Positions 13,988-21,768 of a stretch of 45,706 nt of DNA are shown here, piece by piece. Where the stretch lies: the NCBI GenBank assembly GCA_902793245.1, contig CADBCX010000013.1:1-45706 (forward strand), in the 5' to 3' direction. The DNA is from an uncultured Eubacteriales bacterium (GTDB taxonomy: Bacteria; Bacillota; Clostridia; Christensenellales; Aristaeellaceae). A program made the translations under genes and the position numbers. Below the pieces are notes generated by a model. That model was not told where the DNA came from. It was given only the letters and a program-made list of their open reading frames with translations, and made no database searches. The first letter of the stretch is position 1. Every line of letters starts with the position of its first letter.

Positions 13988-16630
13988 TTAGTTCTGCTGG
14001 TTGGGGTCAACGGTGTTATCTTCGTAGACAATGGTGTTTTCGTCGATCACGTCATAGTTGTCAAAGCCCTCGCTGTTGAACTGATAGCCCTGGACGGACA
14101 TGGCGCCTTTCAGCCAGCCGATGGCTTCGCTCGTCACCAGCGCCTTGGCCCGGGCGTAGCTGGCCGTGTCATGGCTGAACAGGTCGAACGCCGCGTTTTC
14201 GTTGATGCCCTTGAAAACGTCTTGGCCGATGACTTGCAGGCTTTCGGCGTTCAGCAGGATTTCTTTCAGGCTCTTGCAGCCCTCAAAGGCGGATGCCCCG
14301 ATTTCGGCCAGGTATTTGCTGTTCTTCGCGTTCAGGATGGTCAGGTTCAGGCAGTTTTTGAAAGCGCCTGCGCTGATCTTGCCCACGAATTCGCCAATGA
14401 TGACCTTGAGAATGCTCGCATAGTTGGCAAAGGCCCCTTCGCCAATCGCCGTCACCTTGTATTCCACGCCGTTGATGGTGATGGTGTCGGGGATCGTCAC
14501 CGTGCCGCCCTTGTCCGCCAGGCCGTCCCAGCCGGTGAGCGTCACGGTATTGTCCGTGCCGTTGATCAGATAGGTGAAACTGCCGATGGTGTATCCGTCC
14601 GCCGGGCTGCCCGTGGCGGGGATGATTTGCGTTTCCTCATCGCCGCAGACGATGCATTCGCGCCATTCCACGCCCGGCAGGTTGGCGGTGGGGGCGGTCA
14701 CCGTGATCCAGGCGGAGTATCTATGGCCGGCGGCGGGGATGACCTGCTGTTCTTGCAGGATCGTATCGCATTCAAAGCAGATGATTCCCTCCGTCAGGCC
14801 CGTTTGCGTGCAGGTGGGAGCGCTGCCGGGGATAGCCTCTTCCGTGTGGGGTTTCTTCGCAATGGTCTTTTGGATGCGGCTGATTTCCGCTTCGCACGCC
14901 GTGCAGTAGACCACTTCGTCATAGCTGCCCTCGGCGTCGCAGGTGGAATCCTCGATGTTTTCTTCCACCGGGTCGCCCAGCTCCGCATTGCAAGCGGTAC
15001 AATACACCACTTCATCATAGCTGCCCGCTGCCGTGCAGGTGGCATCGACGATGTTTTCTTCCACCGGGTCGCCAGGGGTGTGAGCTTTCTTCTCGATGGT
15101 CTTGGCCGTGCGGCTCAATTCCGCCTTGCAAGCGGTGCAATAGACCACTTCATCATAGCTGCCCGCTTTCTCGCAGGTGGCATCGACGATGTTTTCTTCC
15201 ACCGGGTCGCCGGGGGTGTGGTCTTTCTTGGCAATGGTCTTTTTCGTGCGGCTCAGCTCCGCATTGCAAGCGGTACAATACACCACTTCGTCATAGCTGC
15301 CCTCGGCGTCGCAGGTGGAATCCTCGATGTTTTCTTCCACCGGGTCGCCGGAGGTGTGCTGATGAACGGCGGCGGGCTGCAGCTTGTCAATGGGCCGGGT
15401 TTCCTTATGGGAAGGGTCGTTCTTGCAGACGCGGGTTTCCTCGCCCTCCGCGTCCACCGTCGCCGGGGTGGTAACTTCCCATTCGCCCCAGTCGTGGCCG
15501 GAGCCTGCGACGTTCCGGGTTTCGGTATAGGTGCAGCCCTGCCGCTGGCAGTGCCGTTCCTCGGTGTAGCCGGTGCAGGCGTTCTTGCCCGCTGCCTGAT
15601 CCGCCGCGGTCATGGCCCATTCCGTCAGGTCGTGGCCGTCGGGCTGGTTAGGCCCCAGGGCGGACAGAACAACGTTATCAATCACGCTGGTGGTATACTG
15701 TCCGTTGTCGCTGTAATTCTTCTGGCAGGCGGAGCAGGGGTAATAAGCCACGTTGCCGTCCACGGTGCAGGTGGGGGCATTCGCGGCGACCTGCGGCTCG
15801 AAGTTGTGGCCCGTCTTGGGGTCGGTCACGTCGTTCATGACGCTGGTGGTATACTGCCCGTTGTCGCTGTAATTCATCTTGCAGGTGGAGCAGGGATAAT
15901 AGGCCACGTTGCCGTCCACGGTGCAAGTGGGGGCTTTCGCGGCGACCTGCGCCCCGAAGTTGTGGCCCGTCTTGGGAATGGGCTGATTGGCCGTTTCGGG
16001 GCATTTGGTGCATTGGCCTTGTTCTTCGCCATCGGCGGTGCAGGTTGCGGCGGTGATTTCCGTCCAGGTTTGCACGGTGTGGGCTTCCGCGGAGGCTGTG
16101 TCCACCTCGCTGCACCGGGAGCATTGCCTCACATGCTTAGTGCGGTCGGATGTATCTACAATCCACGGGCCGTTGTCAAAATCGTGGGCCAGGGGGTTCG
16201 CATCCTCTACAGTCTTTGTTTTTGTGGTGTTGAGATAGCCAGCTTCGCTAATAGCGGACTGATATTCTTGCCTGACTGTGCTTGCATTTATCACCGCCGT
16301 CCATGTTGTAAATCCCTTTTGCCCGCACTGCGTGGCAGGAGTGTACTGCGGCGTGCCCTCAATCTCAATTTCCGCAGATGCATCACAATGCAAAGCAGAT
16401 CCTTCATCTGGTTGTATACTGCATGATAAATATATAACAAAGTAGTATTTTGATTCTTTTTTAGTCCAAGAATTACCTGTTGTCTCCCAAGAATGAGGTC
16501 CATCGTGTTTAGAACCGTATGCGGTGGAAATGCCGATCCATGAAACGGGAATATCAGCGAATGACAGCATGAACACAAGAAGGAACGCGATGAAGCGCAG
16601 CCTTCTTTCCCGAACAATAGATTTATCCAT
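13988..16630 (-). CDS. Secreted Cys-rich repeat surface protein with C-terminal BspA-type LRR
   Basis: 880 aa from the ATG at 16630, 8 nt after AAGGAGGAAG. Residues 1-40 form a signal peptide (RLRFIAFLLVFMLSF). The middle is built of modules with the pattern TCT..G...Y.C..C. Two copies open GHNF.(A/P)QVAA.APTCTVDGN, and four start GDPVEENI and carry EVVYCTAC. Each module keeps an isolated Cys plus a CxxC pair, which could bind metal or form disulfides. The C-terminus (about 690-830) holds leucine-rich repeats of the BspA/LRR_5 kind (GEGAFANYASILKVII, GASAFEGCKSLKEILL). No LPxTG motif or S-layer domain was found at the end (DNTVDPNQQN), so the attachment mode is unclear. Modules like these recur in gut Firmicutes secreted proteins without a known role. 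Confidence 0.85.
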   Translation of the reverse strand: MDKSIVRERRLRFIAFLLVFMLSFADIPVSWIGISTAYGSKHDGPHSWETTGNSWTKKESKYYFVIYLSCSIQPDEGSALHCDASAEIEIEGTPQYTPATQCGQKGFTTWTAVINASTVRQEYQSAISEAGYLNTTKTKTVEDANPLAHDFDNGPWIVDTSDRTKHVRQCSRCSEVDTASAEAHTVQTWTEITAATCTADGEEQGQCTKCPETANQPIPKTGHNFGAQVAAKAPTCTVDGNVAYYPCSTCKMNYSDNGQYTTSVMNDVTDPKTGHNFEPQVAANAPTCTVDGNVAYYPCSACQKNYSDNGQYTTSVIDNVVLSALGPNQPDGHDLTEWAMTAADQAAGKNACTGYTEERHCQRQGCTYTETRNVAGSGHDWGEWEVTTPATVDAEGEETRVCKNDPSHKETRPIDKLQPAAVHQHTSGDPVEENIEDSTCDAEGSYDEVVYCTACNAELSRTKKTIAKKDHTPGDPVEENIVDATCEKAGSYDEVVYCTACKAELSRTAKTIEKKAHTPGDPVEENIVDATCTAAGSYDEVVYCTACNAELGDPVEENIEDSTCDAEGSYDEVVYCTACEAEISRIQKTIAKKPHTEEAIPGSAPTCTQTGLTEGIICFECDTILQEQQVIPAAGHRYSAWITVTAPTANLPGVEWRECIVCGDEETQIIPATGSPADGYTIGSFTYLINGTDNTVTLTGWDGLADKGGTVTIPDTITINGVEYKVTAIGEGAFANYASILKVIIGEFVGKISAGAFKNCLNLTILNAKNSKYLAEIGASAFEGCKSLKEILLNAESLQVIGQDVFKGINENAAFDLFSHDTASYARAKALVTSEAIGWLKGAMSVQGYQFNSEGFDNYDVIDENTIVYEDNTVDPNQQN
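14840..15349 (-). repeat. Intragenic tandem repeat array (46-aa period, one shortened unit)
   Basis: Four units beginning GDPVEENI start at 15349, 15211, 15073 and 14977. The first two periods are 138 bp and the third is 96 bp, an exact in-frame loss of 42 bp (14 residues, the SRT.KTI.KK.HTP tail). The units are very similar at DNA level, pointing to recent duplication or slippage. Confidence 0.9.
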
Positions 16631-16732
16631 GTTTTCTTCCTCCTTCAAGAATTGGGTCGTTTCAGGATATATCGCAGATGCCGGAAGCCGTCCGGCAGCG
16701 TTCGCAGCTTGGCCGTTACTGCTTAACCGGCT

Positions 16733-16840
16733 TCAACTCCAGGGAATGCTGACAAATTTGCGCATAATACTTGACAGTAAAAGTACAGTCAACAAAAGCA
16801 GAATCATGAATAATCGTGCATACTGCCGATGATTTGTCAT
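16733..16840 (-). CDS. Possible 35-aa single-helix membrane peptide
   Basis: ATG at 16840, 7 nt after GGAGGT. The sequence has a basic start (MTNHRQYARLF), one hydrophobic helix (MILLLLTVLLLSSIM) and a short tail RKFVSIPWS. It lies 102 bp upstream of the surface-protein gene on the same strand. The ribosome binding site is strong, but a promoter for the downstream gene overlaps the frame (16764-16792), so the frame could be incidental. No family is recognised. It may be a small membrane or leader peptide linked to the surface protein. Confidence 0.45.
   Translation of the reverse strand: MTNHRQYARLFMILLLLTVLLLSSIMRKFVSIPWS
16764..16792 (-). promoter_or_regulatory. Promoter of the repeat surface protein, inside the 35-aa frame
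   Basis: Minus strand: -35 TTGACT (16787-16792), 17-bp spacer, -10 TATTAT (16764-16769). Start near 16757 would give a leader of about 127 nt before the ATG at 16630. Confidence 0.6.
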
Positions 16841-16955
16841 TTTTTTTACCTCCTCACGCTGTGTTTGTATTTTATGTCTTATATACAATGGCACGAAGAA
16901 ATGAAATAGATCGTCATTTCTCTTGCCTGTTCGCACTTTTGCCTCCGGGAACATA

Positions 16956-17381
16956 TCAAAGCGGCTCCAGTATTTTCAACGTTCTGTAATCACGCTTCCC
17001 GCCGAAAAATTTATTCAGCACATTTTGAAATACAGGATCGGCATCCGCCACAAGCGAAAACAATGTCATAGATGATTTAAGCTTCTTATCATCTGGTTTT
17101 CCAAAGACTTCTGTGGCATCATCTGTCTCCAGTGAAAGCAACACGTGACAGATTTCACGCAAATTCCCGCCGAGATACGGATCCTGTAGAAATGCGGCTG
17201 CTTCGTCCAGACTCTGTATAGCATAGTATTGTGATGTCGAGCTATAGCCAAGTCCATGGATCTGCGGGAAAATATACCGCATCCAGTGCGTAGTTTTCCT
17301 ACCATTTCTGATTTCTGCCAGAGCGGTCTGATATGAATGTTTGTGTGCTTCAATAAAACGTGTGATGTCCAAATTCTCCAT
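16956..17381 (-). CDS. DUF1810 family protein
   Basis: 141 aa, ATG at 17381 with an AGGAGGAC-type site upstream. The sequence has the family hallmarks: HWMRYIFPQIHGLG, SQYYAIQSLDEAAAFLQDP, ICHVLLSLETDDATEVFGKPDDKKLKSSMTLF (read as consecutive blocks) and VLNKFFGGKRDYRTLKIL. DUF1810 proteins are small soluble proteins of unknown function. Base composition is visibly more AT-rich than in the flanking genes, which hints at later acquisition. It lies between the surface protein region and the methyltransferase gene, with no evident operon link to either. Confidence 0.88.
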   Translation of the reverse strand: MENLDITRFIEAHKHSYQTALAEIRNGRKTTHWMRYIFPQIHGLGYSSTSQYYAIQSLDEAAAFLQDPYLGGNLREICHVLLSLETDDATEVFGKPDDKKLKSSMTLFSLVADADPVFQNVLNKFFGGKRDYRTLKILEPL

Positions 17382-17437
17382 GTGTTGTCCTCCTATAAGG
17401 GCGTTTTGTTTGGTCGCTTATTCTTGAGGGAATACTG

Positions 17438-18781
17438 TCATGAACGCCTCATCAATACTACCGTCTCCACATGTTCTGTCTGGCAGAACATGTCCACAGG
17501 CTGGCAGGCGGCGGGGGCATAGCCGAAAGAGGCGAGGATTTTGGCGTCCCGGGCGAGGGTGGCGGGGTCGCAGGAGACATAGACGATGCGGCGGGGCGCG
17601 GCCTGGGCGATGGCGCGGAGGACGGCTTCCTCGCAGCCCTTGCGGGGCGGGTCGAGAACGACCACGTCGGGGCGCAAGCCCTGGGCCACCAGCTGGGGCA
17701 GCAGGTCTTCCGCGGCGGCGGCGTGGAATTCCGCGTTGGCGACGCCGTTGTTTTTGGCGTTTTCCTCCGCGTCCCGGATGGCCTGGGGCACGATCTCGAT
17801 GCCAATCACCCGCCGGGCTTTCTGTGCCAGCAGCAGGGAGATGGTGCCCGCGCCGCAATACAGGTCGGCCACCAGTTCGTTCCCGGTCAGCTGCGCAAAA
17901 TCCAGCGCCGTCTGGTACAGCTTTTCGGTCTGGATGGGGTTCACCTGAAAAAAGGACTGGGGCGAAAGGGCGTATTGCAGGCCGCAGAGGGTATCGTTCA
18001 GGCGCGGTTCGCCCCACAGCAGGCGGCTTTCATTGCCCAAAATCACGTTGTCATTCCGGCGGTTGATATTCAGATACAGCGAACACAGGCCCGGCACCGC
18101 GGCCCGGAGCATGGCGGTCAGCTCCCGTTCATGGGAAATCGGCCCGGTGGCGATGACCACGGCCATGACCTGCCCGGCGCGGGAGACGCGGCTCATGATG
18201 TGGCGCACCAGGCCCCGATGGGTTTCCTCGCTGTAAGGCTCCACCTGGAACTTTTCCATCCACCGGCGCAGGACGGCGCACACCGCGTCGCTCTCCTCCC
18301 GGGCGATGAGGCAATTTTCGATGTCGATGATCCGATGGCTGCGGGGCGCGTAAAATCCGATGACGGGCTTTCCTTTTTCGCCGCCTACGGGCAGGGCGGT
18401 TTTGTTGCGGTAATGCCAGGGGGAGTCCATGCCCATGACGGGCCGCACCTCCACGTCCAGCCCGCCGATGCGGCGCAGGGCGTCGCGCACCACCTCCCGC
18501 TTCATGTCCAGGGAGGTTTCATACGTCATGTGCTGGCACACGCAGCCGCCGCATTTTTCGTAGTAGGGGCAGGGCGGCTCAGCGCGTCCCGGCGCGGGGG
18601 AGAGCACCCGCAGGGTTTTCAAAAAAGCGTGGGTGCTTTTCACCTTTTGGGCGCGGGCGACGACGGTTTCTCCCGGCAGCGCGCCCTGGACGAACAGGGT
18701 CATCCCGTCCAGATGGGCAATGCCCATTTCCCCGCCGAAGCGCTCGATCTCGACGGTGATTTCATCGTTTTTACGCAGCAT
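17438..18781 (-). CDS. rlmD: 23S rRNA (uracil-C5)-methyltransferase, RlmD/RlmCD/TrmA family
   Basis: 447 aa from the ATG at 18781 (AAGGAT about 10 nt upstream). The N-terminal TRAM-like domain (DEITVEIERFGGEMGIAHLDG, split over two strands) is followed by the iron-sulfur motif C71-x5-C77-x2-C80 (PPCPYYEKCGGC). The SAM-binding motif is LVADLYCGAGTISLLLA. The catalytic Cys lies in IVYVSCDPATLARD, and the general base Glu is expected in the final segment VDMFCQTEHVETVVLM. These enzymes methylate U747 and/or U1939 of 23S rRNA, or U54 in some tRNAs; Firmicutes paralogues cannot be told apart by eye, so the gene symbol is provisional. It ends just before a short AT-rich stretch. Confidence 0.88.
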   Translation of the reverse strand: MLRKNDEITVEIERFGGEMGIAHLDGMTLFVQGALPGETVVARAQKVKSTHAFLKTLRVLSPAPGRAEPPCPYYEKCGGCVCQHMTYETSLDMKREVVRDALRRIGGLDVEVRPVMGMDSPWHYRNKTALPVGGEKGKPVIGFYAPRSHRIIDIENCLIAREESDAVCAVLRRWMEKFQVEPYSEETHRGLVRHIMSRVSRAGQVMAVVIATGPISHERELTAMLRAAVPGLCSLYLNINRRNDNVILGNESRLLWGEPRLNDTLCGLQYALSPQSFFQVNPIQTEKLYQTALDFAQLTGNELVADLYCGAGTISLLLAQKARRVIGIEIVPQAIRDAEENAKNNGVANAEFHAAAAEDLLPQLVAQGLRPDVVVLDPPRKGCEEAVLRAIAQAAPRRIVYVSCDPATLARDAKILASFGYAPAACQPVDMFCQTEHVETVVLMRRS

Positions 18782-18822
18782 CGTTTTATGATCCTTACAG
18801 ATAGTCAGATAAAGCAATGAAC

Positions 18823-18940
18823 CCTTTTATGGTTTTCTTGGAAGGGGGGTCTGGGGGAAACCGTTCTTAGCCTTCCCCTTGAGGGGAAGGTGGCGCAAAG
18901 CGCCGGATGAGGTGTTATCCAAAGAACGGTTTCCCCCAGA
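18823..18940 (+). repeat. GC-rich dispersed palindrome, copy 3, with a nested second repeat
   Basis: The conserved lead TTTTATGGTTTTCTTGGAAG precedes GGGGGAAACCGTTCTT; the matching arm CCAAAGAACGGTTTCCCCC appears only after a 45-bp insert at 18870-18914. The insert has its own hairpins, CCTTCCCCTT-GAGGGGAAGG and GGCGC-AAA-GCGCC. It sits between the DUF1015 and methyltransferase genes, which fills most of 18782-18949. Confidence 0.85.
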
Positions 18941-18949
18941 AAACTCCCG

Positions 18950-20185
18950 TTATCCTCGGGTGATCTTCCGCGCTTCCATGTAATACCGCTTTTCGTTGGC
19001 TTCGCCCATGGAGAAGGTTTTCCGGGGCAGGGGGCCGTTTTTCGCCACGGCGGGGAACAGCAGGCTTTTGTCCATGGGCGGCAGCAGGATGCCCACGGCG
19101 TTTTGCTTTTCCACAATCTCCCGCACGGCCTTATCCCCGTGCACGTAGTCCAGGTTCAGGCCGTGCTGCCTGTCTAAGAGCTGCTGCACGGTGCCAACCG
19201 GCAGGGAATGAAGGGGATGGGTAATGCGGTAGGCGGTTTCACCCTGCCGCGTGACCAGAATCAGGTCGGGCTTTTCTTCATCTTCCATCAGCCCCGCGTC
19301 TTGCAGCATGGAGAGAACCGCTTCCCCGTCCGTGCCAAAAATCACCCGGTGAATGGGCTCGAAAATCAGCGCGTCGTCGTAGATATTGTTCAGTTCCACC
19401 ATGGCGAAGCGGGCGGGATGGTCGGCCTGTTCCGCTTCGGGCAGGTCTTTTTTCACTTCTTCCCAGTGGGCCTTGGCGGTGGCCAGGGAATGGTTGCCGT
19501 CGCCCACGGCGAACAGGATGCCGTTCTCCGGCAGGTTCGCTTTCAGATTAAGAATCGCCTGAGCGATCTGCCCCAGGGTTTCTTCATCTTCCACGGCCCA
19601 ACCCTCGATAGAACCGCCGCCCTGCATGAGCCTGGTGTCGTACAGCTTCCGCAGGGCGTCCCGCTTTGCATAGACCGGCTCGATGATGGTGCGGTTCACA
19701 TCGTCGCAGAGCAGCAGCACATGGCTCAGCTCCAGCTCCGCGCCGCGGCGCACTTTCTGGCGCGGCGGGATGCGGGATACGATGGTGCCCTCGGTGGGGC
19801 GGATCTCGGACTTGCTGTCGGCGGCGAAACTGTACGCCTCCAAATCCACCGTCAGCACCAGGCCCAGTCGGGCCCCGGACTGGGTAACCCGCCGCACCAG
19901 CACCATGCCGCTGACTGCTTCCTTCAAAACGCTGTCCGCCAAATAGCGCCGCATGGCCTCCTGCACCTGGGGCACCCGGCTGTCGCTTTCGTCCAAATAC
20001 GCTTCCGGGATGATCAGCCGCAGGGCGGAAGGATGGTCTCCGACAAAATCGTACATCCTTTGCCATACGTCTTTTTGCGCGGTGTACTGGTCGCAGGCCA
20101 CCACGGCCCACGCTTCCATATTTCTTTCGTCTCCGGGCAGGAAAAACACTCCTGGCTTTACGCATAAACGATCAAATAATTCCAT
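18950..20185 (-). CDS. DUF1015 family protein
   Basis: 411 aa from the ATG at 20185, 7 nt after AGGAGGTG; an upstream start at 20206 would place that site inside the gene. Typical blocks are CVKPGVFFLPGDERNMEAWAVVACDQYTAQ (start), RLIIPEAYL, LFAVGDGNHSLATAKAHWEEVKK, RFAMVELNNIYDDALIFEPIHRV and KAVREIVEKQNAVGILLPPMDK. Family members are soluble and widespread in anaerobes; some carry a DGNHSLATAK-type nucleotide- or sugar-like pocket, but no activity is established to my knowledge. It is transcribed away from pfkA across a 245-bp gap. Confidence 0.9.
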   Translation of the reverse strand: MELFDRLCVKPGVFFLPGDERNMEAWAVVACDQYTAQKDVWQRMYDFVGDHPSALRLIIPEAYLDESDSRVPQVQEAMRRYLADSVLKEAVSGMVLVRRVTQSGARLGLVLTVDLEAYSFAADSKSEIRPTEGTIVSRIPPRQKVRRGAELELSHVLLLCDDVNRTIIEPVYAKRDALRKLYDTRLMQGGGSIEGWAVEDEETLGQIAQAILNLKANLPENGILFAVGDGNHSLATAKAHWEEVKKDLPEAEQADHPARFAMVELNNIYDDALIFEPIHRVIFGTDGEAVLSMLQDAGLMEDEEKPDLILVTRQGETAYRITHPLHSLPVGTVQQLLDRQHGLNLDYVHGDKAVREIVEKQNAVGILLPPMDKSLLFPAVAKNGPLPRKTFSMGEANEKRYYMEARKITRG

Positions 20186-20292
20186 GTTCCGCACCTCCTG
20201 TTTCATGATACCAACTTGTTATGGTTTTCGCAAGAGGAAAAATGGATTTTTGCTGTACAAGGGCCAACCCGCCGGCTGGCAGAAATCAATCA

Positions 20293-20321
20293 TTGAAATA
20301 TGGAAAAAGGTGTGATATAAT
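20293..20321 (+). promoter_or_regulatory. Promoter of pfkA
   Basis: -35 TTGAAA (20293-20298), 17-bp spacer ending TGA (extended -10), -10 TATAAT (20316-20321). Predicted start near 20328, giving a leader of about 103 nt. Confidence 0.82.
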
Positions 20322-20430
20322 GAAAAAAAGTCAAACGGGCTTATCCCATCTGTGAAGGAGTCACAAGAGCCTTGGCTTCTCAAAAAGAGAGGCGCTGATC
20401 CCTGAAAAAAAGAAAAAGGAGTGGGTAGAC

Positions 20431-21426
20431 ATGGCAAAGATCAAAAGAATCGGTGTTTTAACGAGCGGCGGCGACGCGCCCGGCATGAACGCTGTCGTCC
20501 GCGCCGTTGCGCGTACCGCTTTGGCCAACGGGATTGAATGCATCGGCATTCGCCGCGGCTGGCAGGGCCTCATCAACTGCGACTTTATTCAGCTCACCCG
20601 CGCAAGCGTTGGCCACCTGCTTTCCAGGGGCGGCACCATCCTGTATACCGCGCGAAGCGAAGAATTCATGACGCCGGAAGGCCGCCAGAAGGCGGTGAAC
20701 ACCTGTAAAATGCTGGGCCTGGAAGGCATCGTGGCTGTCGGCGGCGACGGTACCTTCCGCGGCGCGCTGGAGCTGTCCCGCTTGGGCATTCCGGTGGTCG
20801 GCGTGCCCGCCACCATCGACAACGACGTGGGCTGCACCAACTACACCATCGGCTTTGACTCCGCCTGCAATACCGCCATCGAGTGCATCGACAAGCTGCG
20901 CGACACCATGCAGTCCCACGAGCGCTGCTCCGTGGTGGAGGTCATGGGCCGCAACGCGGGTTTCCTGGCCCTGTATGTGGGCACCGCGGTCGGCGCCACC
21001 GCCGTGCTGGTGCCTGAGCATGTGGAAAGCTTTGAACAGAACGTGATCGAACGCATCCGGGGCGCGAAGCTGGCGGGCTACACCCACTTCATGGTTGTCG
21101 TCGCCGAAGGCGCGGGCCACGCCACGGAGGTGGGCAAGAAGATTCAGGAAACGCTGGGCATCAAGCCGACCATCACCGTTATCGGCCATATCCAGCGCGG
21201 CGGCGCTCCGACCGGGCGTGACCGCGAGACGGCCACCCGCATGGGCTACCACGCGGTTATGGCCTTCGCTGAAGGCCGCGGCAACTGCGTCATCGGCACC
21301 CAGGAGGGCGGCATCGTGGAAATTCCCATTGAGGAAGCCCTCACCATGAAAAAGCACCTGCAGATGGACCGCTACAAGATCATGGAAATCATGCAGTTCG
21401 GCGGCGGCCACGAGGGCGAAATCTGA
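20431..21426 (+). CDS. pfkA: 6-phosphofructokinase
   Basis: 331 aa, ATG with AAGGAG 10 nt upstream. It phosphorylates fructose 6-phosphate to the 1,6-bisphosphate, the committed step of glycolysis. Motifs: VLTSGGDAPGMN at the N-terminal phosphate loop; VGGDGTFRGA, where G107 corresponds to Gly104 of E. coli PfkA and marks an ATP rather than pyrophosphate enzyme; TIDNDV with catalytic-base candidate D130; VEVMGRNAGFLAL; and GHIQRGGAPTGRDR. A127 replaces the Gly that usually precedes TIDND in ATP enzymes (Lys in PPi enzymes). Length is normal. It is single, with its own promoter and terminator. Confidence 0.96.
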   Translation: MAKIKRIGVLTSGGDAPGMNAVVRAVARTALANGIECIGIRRGWQGLINCDFIQLTRASVGHLLSRGGTILYTARSEEFMTPEGRQKAVNTCKMLGLEGIVAVGGDGTFRGALELSRLGIPVVGVPATIDNDVGCTNYTIGFDSACNTAIECIDKLRDTMQSHERCSVVEVMGRNAGFLALYVGTAVGATAVLVPEHVESFEQNVIERIRGAKLAGYTHFMVVVAEGAGHATEVGKKIQETLGIKPTITVIGHIQRGGAPTGRDRETATRMGYHAVMAFAEGRGNCVIGTQEGGIVEIPIEEALTMKKHLQMDRYKIMEIMQFGGGHEGEI

Positions 21427-21442
21427 TCAATATGCATTCATG

Positions 21443-21473
21443 CCGGGGAGCGCATACTCCCCGGTGTTTTTTT
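21443..21473 (+). terminator. Terminator of pfkA
   Basis: CCGGGGAG-CGCATA-CTCCCCGG followed by TGTTTTTTT, 17 bp after the pfkA stop. Confidence 0.93.
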
Positions 21474-21530
21474 CACCTTTCTCGGAAGCGGACCGGGGAA
21501 ACGCTCTTCGGCGTCAAAAGAGCGTTTTTA
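21472..21530 (+). repeat. Decayed copy of the GC-rich dispersed palindrome, copy 4
   Basis: CACCTTTCTCGGAAGCGGAC-CGGGGAAACGCTCTTCGG-CGTCAAAAGAGCGTTTTT keeps the lead TTTCTCGGAAG and the CTCTT/AAGAG stem of copy 2 but has lost the right-hand run of C. The rest of 21531-21768 is AT-rich promoter sequence with no gene. Confidence 0.6.
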
Positions 21531-21615
21531 AAATCAAAAAAATTAATAAAGTATGAGAAATATGTAAATAGTAAAAATTTACAGGCAAAGTCGAAGATTC
21601 ACGAAAGAAAAAAGC

Positions 21616-21644
21616 TTGCTGAAAAGCATGTTTTCCATTATAAT
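21616..21644 (+). promoter_or_regulatory. Promoter of the peptide-binding protein/GGDEF-EAL operon
   Basis: -35 TTGCTG (21616-21621), 17-bp spacer, -10 TATAAT (21639-21644). Start near 21651 would give a leader of about 118 nt. Confidence 0.7.
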
Positions 21645-21768
21645 AAATTTGGAGATTTTTTCCCCACATGGCGCATGTTCGGAAGAACGGATGATTTTCA
21701 AATTTTTCAGTTGGTCATGCCTCATAATAAGCAAAGCGCTGTGACAGACAGCCAAAGGAGGAACCGCC

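Noticed and set aside
13737-13991. Plus-strand 84-codon frame upstream of the SCIFF precursor
   Set aside because: It runs across the SCIFF promoter and the surface-protein terminator, lacks a ribosome binding site, and has no recognisable similarity.
15678-16124. Alternative minus-strand frame within the surface protein gene
   Set aside because: It is out of frame with the Cys-rich repeat protein, whose repeats and signal peptide are coherent over 880 residues.
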